In this document: positions 36,089-44,189 of the stretch, piece after piece
Position numbering within the stretch: the stretch's first letter is position 1
Layout: each line of letters starts with the position of its first letter
NCBI GenBank assembly: GCA_963752565.1
Contig: CAVVZC010000003.1
Coordinates: 1-64,000 of the forward strand
Length of the DNA: 64,000 nt
Direction: 5' to 3'
Source: UBA11574 sp963752565
Lineage (GTDB): Bacteria; Desulfobacterota; Desulfobacteria; Desulfobacterales; UBA11574
Position numbers and translations under genes: made by a program
Notes under the pieces: generated by a model
The model's database searches: none
The model's input: only the letters and a program-made list of their open reading frames with translations
What the model was told of the DNA's origin: nothing

Positions 36089-36826
36089 ATGTCCTTTTTA
36101 AAGAATAAAAAAGTACAAATCTTTGCGGTAATTTTATCTTTTATCGTTTTAATCTTCGTCGTTGTTTTCATAAACTATTGTGCAAAAAGAGAAAATTATG
36201 TTACCCGTCCGTCAAAAAGCGAACCCGAAGGATTTACGTTCCTAAATATCGGTGAAAATACCAGATTCTCAGATAAGGTCCGGGATCAACTCAGAGACAA
36301 ACTCGGATCCGATGCCATCGAAAGCTGGAACACATTGGATTTAACTCTGAACTATAAAGGATTTTTGAAAAAATATTTTCCGCCGTTATATGAATTGAAC
36401 GAAAAGTTAAATTCTCCGGTTGGAGAAAGGGTGGAACATAATACCATTAGACTCACGTATCGCTATGCACGGAAAAAGAACGTTCCGTTCGATTATGTTG
36501 AATTGGTCTTTTCGAATCTTACCAAAAAACCATTGTTATTTTTCATTGACATTAAAAAAGAAGGGTTGGATATTATTGACACCGTTACAAAAAAATATGG
36601 AAAAGCAAGTACGATCAACTGGACGAATAAAGAAGGAAAGTCCTTATACTGGAAGAAGAATCGGTCGATATTAATTCTTTCCATCAGCAATGACCGCTAT
36701 GGTCATCCCAAATATCAAACCCGAATTTATTATGTGCCGAGTCTGGAAGAATTGGTGAATTCGGAACAGGAAAAAACCAAGCATCATCAAGAAGTGATAA
36801 AGAAAACAGGGAAAATTGCATTCTAG
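36089..36826 (+). CDS. Membrane-anchored protein of unknown function
   Basis: A 245-residue protein I do not recognise. It has a basic start, one hydrophobic helix (about 9-30) and a soluble periplasmic domain. The domain contains mixed alpha/beta sequence such as IRLTYRYARKKNVPFDYVELV and GKSLYWKKNRSILILSI, and ends in a charged coil. GGAGA eight bases before the ATG supports the start. It is flanked by non-coding DNA on both sides and probably forms a single-gene unit. Confidence 0.65.
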   Translation: MSFLKNKKVQIFAVILSFIVLIFVVVFINYCAKRENYVTRPSKSEPEGFTFLNIGENTRFSDKVRDQLRDKLGSDAIESWNTLDLTLNYKGFLKKYFPPLYELNEKLNSPVGERVEHNTIRLTYRYARKKNVPFDYVELVFSNLTKKPLLFFIDIKKEGLDIIDTVTKKYGKASTINWTNKEGKSLYWKKNRSILILSISNDRYGHPKYQTRIYYVPSLEELVNSEQEKTKHHQEVIKKTGKIAF

Positions 36827-36994
36827 CCAAAAGCCCATTATATGGCCATGAAACAATTCCGTTAAAAAACTTCTAATTCAAGTTTCGCACCTTTTAATTT
36901 CAGCAACGTCAATATAGCGTAACAGACCGGGAAAATATGTTATGGCGAAATCATACTTCATGTAAGATGCAAGTAGCAAAAGAGGGGGAGTACT

Positions 36995-39004
36995 ATGAAT
37001 CGAACTGTAAAGTGGGTGTTAATCATTGGCGTCAGCTTGATTGCCGTATTCATCGCAGCCCTTGTGTTGCTGCCGAAGTTCGTGGATGTCAAACAATACA
37101 AACCACGGATCGAGGCTCAAGTGACCAAGGCCACCGGACGTGCATTTAGTCTTGGAGATGATCTTCGTCTTTCTCTTTTTCCATATGCAAGCCTTTCTTT
37201 TTCCGACCTTCATCTGGGAAGCCTCCCAGGGTTCAAGGAAAAAGATTTTATCATCGTGAAATCGTTTGATGTGAGGGTTAAGCTTGTGCCCCTTCTTTTC
37301 AAGGACATACAGGTCAAACGTTTTATATTAAAAGGGACTCGACTTGTCCTGGAAACCAGCAAGGACGGCCGGACCAACTGGGAATTCAATGCAAAAACCA
37401 CTCCCGAACTTTCTGCTAAATCGCCAAAGGAAACAAAAAAGCCAAGAAAAGCCGAGTCCGGAGAAGGACCCGCCCTAAAAGCATTTACCTTGGGTGAACT
37501 TGCGGTTACCGATGGATCTCTTCTCTGGCTGGATCACAAGAAAAAAGAGCGCAAAGAAATTTCTGATGTGACCCTGTTGCTTCAGGATGTCTCTCTGGAC
37601 CGACCCATCGGCGTTACCTTCTCTGCCAGGCTCGATAAACAGCCTTTTTCTCTTAAAGGAAATGCAGGGCCAATCGGTAAAGTGCTCGGCAAAGGGACGA
37701 TTCCCCTGGATCTTTCCGTCAGAGCCTTTGAACAGGTGGATATCGGGTTAAAAGGAAATGTTGTGGATCCGGCCAATCAGCCAAAATTTGACTTATCCAT
37801 AAATGTATTCCCTTTTTCGCCTCGAAAACTTCTGGCCGCAATGGGAAAGGCGCTACCTGTATCCATTTCGGATCCTAAAGCTGTCAATCGTATATCCCTC
37901 AAAGCCGGTATCAAGGGGGACACAGAAAAGATTTCGGTTTCAGACGGTGTGTTGGATTTGGATGAATCTAAGGTAAATTTTACGATAAATGCCGGTGATT
38001 TTGCAAATCCTAAAATATCGTTCAATATGGATCTTGATCAAATCGACATGGATCGATACCTGCCGCCTCCGGTCAAGGCAGCGGCCGGAGAAAAAGAAGC
38101 CAAGACTGCTGAACCAAAAGGGGCTAAAAAGACCGATTATTCAAAGTTACGCCGGCTATCCTTGAACGGCAAAATGCGCATCGGAAAACTTAAAATAAAG
38201 AATGCTAAAATCGAACGCCTTCATCTTACTCTCACCGGAGAAAAGGGGGTTTTTAATCTGCGGCCGCTCACCATGGATCTTTATCAGGGCGGCGTGTCGG
38301 GCAACGGGATGTTCAATGTGCAAAGCGATGTGCCGCGAACAAATGTTCAACTGAAGCTAAACAATGTACAGGCCGGTCCACTTCTCATAGATGTGTTAAA
38401 AAAGGAGTTTCTTGAAGGGATTTTGAAGGCTCAGATTAATCTCATTATGAAAGGAGACGATGCCGTCGCCATCAAAAGGACATTAAACGGCGACGGGGAT
38501 CTTCTGTTTGAAGACGGGGCTATCAATGGTGCCGATCTGAATGGAATGTTTCATAATGCCAAAGCAGCCTTTGGGCTGGCTGAAAAAGGTGGAAAAGCGC
38601 CACGGACCGACTTTTCACAACTTCATGTGCCCTTTTCAGTGAAAAATGGGCTTGTTAGCACCGCCAACGCTGCCCTTATATCACCCCTGATTCGATTGAC
38701 GGCATCGGGAAATGCCGATTTAATAAACGAATTGCTTGATTTCAGGTTAGAACCCAAACTCGTGGGAACCTTCAAAGGGCAGGGGGATATCAAAGATCGT
38801 TCAGGACTCATGGTCCCCGTATTGGTGACCGGAAGTTTTTCTTCACCCAAATTCCGTCCGGATCTCGAAGGAATGTTAAAAAAGGAAATTGGAAAAAGCC
38901 TTCCGGGTATACAAGATAAGTTGCTGGACACTGATTCTCAAAAAGAGGGATCAGGATCGGTGGAGGAACAGATAAAGGGGATTCTTAAGGGATTTGGAAA
39001 ATAA
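36995..39004 (+). CDS. AsmA-family protein
   Basis: AsmA-like proteins anchor in the inner membrane and have been linked to lipid transport to, or assembly of, the outer membrane. The 669-residue protein has an N-terminal helix (about 7-27), then the AsmA signature region (VDVKQYKPRIEAQVTKATGR, about 31-50, and LFPYASLSFSDLHLG). A long beta-rich groove domain follows, with a Lys/Ala-rich low-complexity linker at about 360-380. The C-terminal AsmA_2-like part includes DGDLLFEDGAINGADLNGMF. AGGGGG precedes the ATG. A terminator lies about 105 bases downstream. Confidence 0.88.
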   Translation: MNRTVKWVLIIGVSLIAVFIAALVLLPKFVDVKQYKPRIEAQVTKATGRAFSLGDDLRLSLFPYASLSFSDLHLGSLPGFKEKDFIIVKSFDVRVKLVPLLFKDIQVKRFILKGTRLVLETSKDGRTNWEFNAKTTPELSAKSPKETKKPRKAESGEGPALKAFTLGELAVTDGSLLWLDHKKKERKEISDVTLLLQDVSLDRPIGVTFSARLDKQPFSLKGNAGPIGKVLGKGTIPLDLSVRAFEQVDIGLKGNVVDPANQPKFDLSINVFPFSPRKLLAAMGKALPVSISDPKAVNRISLKAGIKGDTEKISVSDGVLDLDESKVNFTINAGDFANPKISFNMDLDQIDMDRYLPPPVKAAAGEKEAKTAEPKGAKKTDYSKLRRLSLNGKMRIGKLKIKNAKIERLHLTLTGEKGVFNLRPLTMDLYQGGVSGNGMFNVQSDVPRTNVQLKLNNVQAGPLLIDVLKKEFLEGILKAQINLIMKGDDAVAIKRTLNGDGDLLFEDGAINGADLNGMFHNAKAAFGLAEKGGKAPRTDFSQLHVPFSVKNGLVSTANAALISPLIRLTASGNADLINELLDFRLEPKLVGTFKGQGDIKDRSGLMVPVLVTGSFSSPKFRPDLEGMLKKEIGKSLPGIQDKLLDTDSQKEGSGSVEEQIKGILKGFGK

Positions 39005-39107
39005 AATCGTATTGAGATCTTATTAATTTAGGAATGGCATAAAAATTGCATTTAACATAAATCAAATGGAATCAAGCTTCATGCTTTTTTGATTCCCACC
39101 TCCTTTT

Positions 39108-39149
39108 AACCCTGTTAGGGTGTCGCTACCTGACAGGGTTATTTATTTT
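39108..39149 (+). terminator. Rho-independent terminator after the AsmA gene
   Basis: AACCCTGT (39108-39115) pairs with ACAGGGTT (39133-39140), extended by an inner AGG/CCT pair, and ATTTATTTT follows. It ends the plus-strand asmA transcript before the convergent motB-like gene. The rest of the 368-base space (39005-39372) holds no gene I can support. Confidence 0.75.
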
Positions 39150-39372
39150 CGCTCCGGGCCAGGCAGGCATCCAAGCGTCAAATTGTTGCGCACATCTGTC
39201 AACGAGTTGCCGGAATCGGCCATATTTATTTCCCCAAACCTTTCTTTTGAGGCGCTTATTAAAAAACATTATTAAAAATCATGGCAGAAGACTCTGGTTT
39301 GAAAGTGTGGAAGGAGTATATACAAAAACTATGGTTGACCTCCTGGAGGATAATGGGTGGGATATGTCTTAA

Positions 39373-40195
39373 TTAATGACGCTGGCCCGTATTTGGATTC
39401 CGCTCATTGATCAGTGATATTTCTACCCGACGATTGGCCTGACGATGTTCAGGTAAAGTGTTATCAAACAGCGGTTGATATTCTGAGAATCCCTGGATGG
39501 ACACTCGCACAGGAGAGACACCGTTATTGATGAGAGATTTTGCCACATTAATGGCACGGGCTGCGGACAATTCCAGATTTGAGGGAAATTTTTCCGTATT
39601 AATGGGCGTGTTGTCCGTATGACCGGAAATTACCACCTGGTAATCTTTTTTAGAAGCAATGAACCCGGCAATCTTTTTTGAGATAAAATGATAGGCTTCG
39701 AGCAGCGTTGCTTCTCCCTCCCTGAATGTAATGCGCTCACCCAGGACAAAGACAAGTCGGTTCTCTTCCCTTCGGACGGAAAATACGTCTTTATCTTTTT
39801 CGTCCACAACGTTTAACACCTCAGTGCGGAGTTGATTAATCGCCTTGTCTAAACTTGTGTTTTTGTTTGTGGTAAAAAGAAGTTCTGTAGGGGTCTTATC
39901 AGATTCTGCAAAAGATTTATTTTCCAATGGCTGTTGAGAAGGGGGTGGTGTTTTGATCTGCAGGATCGGCCGATCCGTATTGGGACTGTTCACTTGTCAG
40001 GTATGTCTCTTTAGCGGACAGAGAATGAAGAAAGAGAAAAAATACCAGAAGAAGGGTCATTAGATCGACCATGCTCCAAAGCGGGACTTCTTCCTCAACG
40101 GTTTTTTGGGCCAGCATTTTCTGAAGCTGTATTCTTTTCCGTTCGGACAATTCAAGCTGATTCTTGAGTTCTTTAGTGCTGTTGTTCCTAAGCAT
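39373..40195 (-). pseudogene. MotB-like stator protein, frameshifted
   Basis: Two overlapping frames together make one MotB. The first (40195-39917) has the cytoplasmic start, the membrane helix PLWSMVDLMTLLLVFFLFLH with the conserved aspartate, and then runs out of frame. The second (to 39373) holds the OmpA-like peptidoglycan-binding domain with VVISGHTDNTPI, LSAARAINVAKSL and EHRQANRRVEISL. The total of 823 bases is one base too many; dropping one C from the CCCCC run near 39945 joins the frames into 273 residues. It overlaps the MotA-like gene by eight bases. Either a real disruption or a sequencing indel; without a fused frame the OmpA part has no export signal. Confidence 0.8.
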
Positions 40196-41027
40196 TTTGT
40201 CTTTTCGCTGTCAATTTTTCCATGGGATTCGATGAAACCGGCCATTTTGATGGAACCTGTGATTCAAATAAATCCTTTTGCCTTCCCTGACAATTCTCCA
40301 TATAGGATTCCAGATGGTAAGCAATAGCCCTGGAATTTTTGTCTTGTGAAATATCGAGCACACCTTCTGTAATGACAGAAAGGAGTGCGGATTCTATTTT
40401 AAGATGCTCAGATAGCTTTTTGTGCAGCGGAAGAAAAAGAAAATTGGCTATCAACAAACCATATAAAGTGGTGAGAAGGGCGATAGCCATACCTTTGCCC
40501 ATATCCTCAGGAGATCCCAAATTGTTCAAAACGTTCATCAAACCGATGATGGTGCCCAAAAACCCGATAACCGGCGCAAGCTTTTGAAGGGTATTTAAAA
40601 TGTTGACAAGAGACTCCTTTCGAGAAAAATAAATTTCATATTCTTTTTCCATGATTTTGTGAATTTCAAACGGATCATATCCGTCAACAATCAGATCAAT
40701 TCCTTTGCGCAGAAAAAAATTTTTGATACGATGTGCTTCTTTTTCCAATGCCAATTTGCCATAGAGCCTGTTTACGCGGGACAATCTTGCGATATCTTTT
40801 ACCAGAATCCGGTAATCCATTTCTTTGCGGCGAAAAATCACAACCAATGTTTTGAATAAATCTCTATAGCTTTTCATGGGAAAAGATAAAAAACCGATCA
40901 CAATGGTACCGCCAAGCACCAGGATAGCGCTTTTAAGGTTCAATATCATAGATGTTTCGCCGACAATCTTTGTCGAGAGCCCCAGAAATAACATTATCCC
41001 TGCTGCTGGAATCATTTTTCGAATCAT
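40188..41027 (-). CDS. MotA-like proton-channel protein
   Basis: A 279-residue MotA/TolQ/ExbB-family inner-membrane protein. Start 41027 is chosen because GGAGG stands four bases upstream; an ATG at 41081 would add 18 residues. Membrane helices are at about 4-22, 27-45, 145-170 and 180-202, with the long cytoplasmic loop between helices 2 and 3. VIGFLGTIIGLMNVLNNLG and MAIALLTTLYGLLIANFLFLP are the conserved pore helices. With the adjacent motB-like gene it forms a stator pair. No flagellar genes are near, so it could power a flagellum or a gliding or Tol-like machine. Confidence 0.88.
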   Translation of the reverse strand: MIRKMIPAAGIMLFLGLSTKIVGETSMILNLKSAILVLGGTIVIGFLSFPMKSYRDLFKTLVVIFRRKEMDYRILVKDIARLSRVNRLYGKLALEKEAHRIKNFFLRKGIDLIVDGYDPFEIHKIMEKEYEIYFSRKESLVNILNTLQKLAPVIGFLGTIIGLMNVLNNLGSPEDMGKGMAIALLTTLYGLLIANFLFLPLHKKLSEHLKIESALLSVITEGVLDISQDKNSRAIAYHLESYMENCQGRQKDLFESQVPSKWPVSSNPMEKLTAKRQNA

Positions 41028-41288
41028 TTTTCCTCCACATTGTATGTCTTCGTACATGTATTCATAAATAAGATTACGCAATTATAACTTGGTTTAATTG
41101 TACACAATTCCATAATGCAGCTAGTGTGCCACAAGGATCATTCCGAAAATATTTCACATAGATATAATAAAAGCGTAGTAATCTAAATGGTTTGATAGAT
41201 TATATGAAAAGGTTCAGGTGGAACAAAACACAGGGGTGAAGGGAAAATATTGCCTGTTGTTAAACGATACACAGAAAATATCACCGCA

Positions 41289-41589
41289 TTAACAGATGGT
41301 GAAACCATAGGGCAGGATTTGTTCGAAATTCTTTGGATTATGATCCTTACTTATAGTATTAGTACTCGACAAATAGATTTCTGGAAGTAAGTTTATAAAA
41401 GGACCTGCATTTTGATTAAGGCTCCAGCCCTCCTGAAATTCACTGCCGTTAAAGTCGTAATATGCTTTTCGGCCCAACGTATTGTAAAACATGTAGGCCA
41501 TCTCGCTAAGAGTGCCGTCTTCGGGACGTACAAAGCCTAAGGGAAAAAGGGCATTTCTATTGATAGCGCAACTTCCGAAAATGTTTCAG
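41289..41589 (-). pseudogene. Remnant of a DUF1566-like protein
   Basis: The minus strand is open from about 41589 to the stop at 41289. It contains RPEDGTLSEMAYMFYNTLG and NQNAGPFINLLPEIYLSST, which resemble the DUF1566 (Lcl C-terminal) pattern found in many exported proteins of this group, where YWSGT/YWSST follows NTGPF. No start codon or signal peptide is in frame, and the sequence after SST does not continue the domain. I read it as a decayed fragment, possibly still forming part of a broken longer gene. Confidence 0.45.
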
Positions 41590-41723
41590 ATATCTATAGG
41601 CACAGATAGTACATGCTTGATAGAAGACTGAATCCAACAACATTAAAATTTCATTTAAACTACTTAATTCAAGACCTGTACTATTCCGTTTCTGCTATAT
41701 GAATCTTTTGTCAAATTTCTATG

Positions 41724-41890
41724 TTACCCAAATATGTTCTTAAATGCATTATTTACAATACCGTTCACATGCTCAGCACATTCAGCATCAGAAAAACCGG
41801 TACCGCATCCAGATAGGGTAATTTCATTCAATGGCTTATCGAATTTAATAAGCTCGGGTTTTACAAAACCCTTTTCTTCTTGTCATCCAT
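41724..41890 (-). pseudogene. Small peptide gene, RiPP-precursor-like, frameshifted
   Basis: A textbook Shine-Dalgarno AAAAGGAGGTGA precedes ATG at 41890. The first frame reads MDDKKKRVL and stops. One base lower, the frame stays open for about 50 codons: EEKGFVKPELIKFDKPLNE, then ITLSGCGTGFSDAECAE and a tail ending KNIFG. Restoring one base in the AAGAAGAAAAGG stretch gives a 55-residue peptide. A short charged leader with KPELIKFD followed by a Gly/Ser/Cys-rich core is typical of ribosomal peptide natural-product precursors; this comparison is from memory. No radical-SAM or other maturase lies nearby. Confidence 0.4.
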
Positions 41891-42011
41891 TTAATTCACC
41901 TCCTTTTCTCCATGATTTAAAGTCCCATGTTACAAGTAAAATAAACACTTCTTATAACTAGCTTTTTAATCCTGAAAACGACGCTCGTGCAAGAATATAT
42001 CTTGGGAACAC

Positions 42012-42041
42012 TATATAAGCAAAAAAGAACGTGTGTGTCAA
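42012..42041 (-). promoter_or_regulatory. Strong sigma-70-type promoter for the small peptide gene
   Basis: On the minus strand TTGACA (42041-42036) is followed after 18 bases by TATATA (42017-42012). It points to the peptide gene 122 bases downstream, leaving an AT-rich leader of about 115 bases. Confidence 0.6.
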
Positions 42042-42495
42042 GAAAAATAAATAATATCAATTAGATGTGGCATTCTTTTTCATGGTTGTATGTAATTTTA
42101 TACTACTCTCCCGGTGGAATTTATTTCATATTTTGATGAGTTTTATGCTTTTTTATACTTAATTATATAAAAAGTAGGTAAGCGATGTGCCATGTGAAGG
42201 AAAAACGGGAAAGCCTGAAAAAGGTAAATGAAATGAATAAACTACTTATATTATAGTTTAGGTACCGAAAAGTTTAGACCTCGTGCCTACAATTGGATTA
42301 TCAAAAAATGAGGGTTTTTGTCCAAAACCAAACTTGTGATTTTTTGCCAGTATTCAAGGTTTGATATAGTTACAGATATCGTATAATGTTTATTGTCAAG
42401 CAATTCTCACGTATCTAATTCTATAATTCCGAAGCTCTATATTAATTTTCGATTACAGATCGTACACTTTGATTATTTAATGGTTCCTTCCTTAT

Positions 42496-42933
42496 CTATG
42501 GATTTGGATTTTTCGGGGTTGATGAATAATTATTGGGATCAGATGCTGCATCAATTTCAGCTTTGTCCAACCATCCATCTCCATCCGAATCAGGAATACG
42601 AGGATTCGTATCTTTTAAAACTTCATTAAAGTCATTCAAGCCATCATTGTCAGTGTCTGAATCACGTGGATCACTTTTTTTCCAATTAACCTCTTGGCTA
42701 TCAGATAAATTATCATTATCTGTGTCAGGGTCTGTAGGATCAGTTCCCCAATCTCTTTCTTTTTCATTCACTAATCCGTCTAGATCGTTATCAGCTAAAG
42801 GATCAGGTGTGTCTTTTGAATCTTTGGGGTCGGCACCTAATTTTTTTTCAAATTGATCGGGCCAACCATCAATGTCAGAATCAATCGGCCCAGCTATCGA
42901 GCAATTAAAACAGATTGAAATAATCGTACACAA
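42496..42933 (-). CDS. Thrombospondin type-3 repeat, calcium-binding protein
   Basis: A 145-residue acidic protein made of DxDxDG-type repeats: DSDIDGWPDQFEKKLGADP, DNDLDGLVNEKERDWGTDP, DTDNDGLNDFNEVLKDTNP and DSDGDGWLDKAEIDAASDP. Such repeats bind calcium and are usual in surface or exported proteins. As annotated, it starts at a TTG with only a partial signal peptide. An ATG at 42952 would provide a complete one (MFFISF...) if one T were removed from the seven-T run at 42932-42938. The gene is therefore either frameshifted in its signal peptide or expressed from the TTG. Confidence 0.7.
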   Translation of the reverse strand: MCTIISICFNCSIAGPIDSDIDGWPDQFEKKLGADPKDSKDTPDPLADNDLDGLVNEKERDWGTDPTDPDTDNDNLSDSQEVNWKKSDPRDSDTDNDGLNDFNEVLKDTNPRIPDSDGDGWLDKAEIDAASDPNNYSSTPKNPNP

Positions 42934-42952
42934 AAAAACTTATAAAAAACAT

Positions 42953-43413
42953 TTAACTATCTTACCATTCTTAACGCCTTGCTTTTTGGCTAAAGTTTCG
43001 TATAGTAAAAAAACAACTATCCATAAATATTACTTATAAAAATCGTATAAAATCAAATATTTATTTCACTCCTGTATGATATCAAGTGGTTCGCCCATAT
43101 ATACCGCCAGATTGCCTTATGATAGAGCAGCGATTTCGTAAAGAATACCGACGGCCTATTTGTTATTGCTTGGATTAATTGATACAAAGCCTAGCTTCTT
43201 CGATCAAACCATTAACCGTCAGACCGATTTTCACATTTATGTGCAATGGAAACGATGGGTTAGGAAGGAAATGCAATAGATTATCATTTCCAGTAGGGCT
43301 GTGGGGAACTGTAAAGAATCTCCAACGGATCTTTACGAAAATATGGGAGTGAAGGAAGGATGAGCTTTCGGGCTTGTCCTGGGAATAAAAAACCCGTGAT
43401 AGAATGACCGGGG
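42953..43413. other. Gene-free AT-rich region in the decayed island
   Basis: No gene seen. It contains the first copy of a 25-base exact repeat (43207-43231, see the second at 44305-44329). It also has a 20-base segment GATGAGCTTTCGGGCTTGTC at 43360-43379 that recurs at 43931-43950. A small hairpin GTAAAGA/TCTTTAC lies at about 43311-43336. Confidence 0.5.
43387..43413 (-). terminator. Weak terminator after the zinc-ribbon gene
   Basis: On the minus strand CCCG...CGGG with a 12-base loop is followed by TTTTTTATT. It begins directly after the stop codon of the gene at 43414. The stem is only four bases, so termination strength is doubtful. Confidence 0.4.
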
Positions 43414-43710
43414 CTATAATCTTTTATATGACATCTTGAGGGCGCTTCTACGACAAATAATCATGAATCTGGAATAGCAGCTATTACAATAATAATGTTT
43501 AGTGCTTGGTATAAGACGCATCCAGTGCTTTCGATAGATTCGGTCATACCAGATGCTTCGGCATTTAGGGCATTTTTTTTGAAAGTCTTTTCTTTCCAAT
43601 ATATCAGAGTAATAGTCTTCACTGGTTTTATAAAATATTAACAATACACACAGCAACAAAATGGCTATTATTATTGTATAAACAAATAATATGCTAAATA
43701 CTACTTCCAT
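43414..43710 (-). CDS. Small membrane protein with zinc ribbon
   Basis: Start 43710 gives 98 residues. An N-terminal helix (about 3-27, VFSILFVYTIIIAILLLCVLL) anchors the protein. The C-terminal cytosolic part has KKCPKCRSIWYDRIYRK and HYYCNSCYSRFM, a CxxC...CxxC zinc ribbon with the basic spacer typical of a small group of membrane proteins in this lineage. GAGG lies ten bases before the ATG. An ATG at 43773 is possible but less likely. Function unknown. Confidence 0.65.
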   Translation of the reverse strand: MEVVFSILFVYTIIIAILLLCVLLIFYKTSEDYYSDILERKDFQKKCPKCRSIWYDRIYRKHWMRLIPSTKHYYCNSCYSRFMIICRRSALKMSYKRL

Positions 43711-43960
43711 GATCAGTAATCCTCTAATAATGATGACCCGCCACAATACTAAACTTTTCTTTGCAAAAATCATGCAATATTAAATAGGTGTAGATATACA
43801 TATAAATATCTAATAGTTATATTGGATGTTGCTTGCAGATAAAAGCACTGATTCATACCAAAACATCTGAAATTATGAGGTATACTCCATAATATTTATG
43901 AAAAACTTTACATAATGCCTAACTCTATATGATGAGCTTTCGGGCTTGTCATGGGGAAAT

Positions 43961-44032
43961 AAAAAAGCCCCTGGAGAGCATTACCAGGGACTTAAGGAGG
44001 TCAGGCTGTTAAGAAATTATTTTTAGCCTAAC
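43961..44032 (-). ncRNA. Small RNA candidate A with CCUCCU linker
   Basis: On the minus strand a transcript from about 44032 would contain a stem-loop (AGGCT/AGCCT, 44029-44003), an exposed linker GACCTCCTTAAG (CCTCCTT at 44000-43994), and a terminator CCCTGG/CCAGGG followed by TTTTTT (43989-43961). The linker is complementary to the Shine-Dalgarno core AGGAGG. The layout is the same as in candidate B just upstream, although stem sequences differ, which suggests a conserved fold. No reading frame of note lies inside. Confidence 0.6.
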
Positions 44033-44038
44033 ACTCAA

Positions 44039-44066
44039 AGTGTAATACCACAAATTGATATGTCAA
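44039..44066 (-). promoter_or_regulatory. Promoter of small RNA A
   Basis: TTGACA (44066-44061), 16 bases, TACACT (44044-44039) on the minus strand. The spacer TATCAATTTGTGGTAT resembles that of promoter B and may be an operator shared by both. Confidence 0.55.
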
Positions 44067-44076
44067 GATGCATTAT

Positions 44077-44153
44077 AAAAAACCCCTGAGAGACCGGCAA
44101 GCCCTCAGGGGTTAAATGAGGAGATAACATTATAGAGAAGAATCATAATGTTA
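44077..44153 (-). ncRNA. Small RNA candidate B with CUCCUC linker
   Basis: A minus-strand transcript from about 44153 would hold a nine-base stem TAACATTAT/ATAATGTTA (44153-44125), a linker with CTCCTC (44123-44118), and a strong terminator CCCCTGAG/CTCAGGGG followed by TTTTTT (44113-44077). The structure order matches candidate A. CUCCUC can pair with GAGGAG-type ribosome-binding sites. It ends 11 bases before promoter A, so the two are head-to-tail. Confidence 0.6.
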
Positions 44154-44159
44154 ATTGAC

Positions 44160-44189
44160 AAGATACAAAACCACAAAGTGGTATGTCAA
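44160..44189 (-). promoter_or_regulatory. Promoter of small RNA B with palindromic spacer
   Basis: TTGACA (44189-44184), 18 bases, TATCTT (44165-44160) on the minus strand. The spacer contains the near-perfect palindrome ACCACTTTGTGGT, a possible regulator site. The same half TTTGTGGT occurs in promoter A. Confidence 0.5.

Noticed and set aside
39917..39998. Programmed ribosomal frameshift in motB
   Set aside because: The required shift is +1, and no slippery stop-adjacent codon or stimulatory structure is seen at the overlap. The CCCCC run makes an indel simpler.
41868..41882. Programmed -1 frameshift in the small peptide gene
   Set aside because: The AAGAAGAAAAGG stretch is not a canonical X XXY YYZ heptamer in the zero frame. 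An indel is more likely.
41734..41961. 75-codon plus frame
   Set aside because: It is antisense to the small peptide gene, whose ribosome-binding site and promoter on the minus strand are much stronger.
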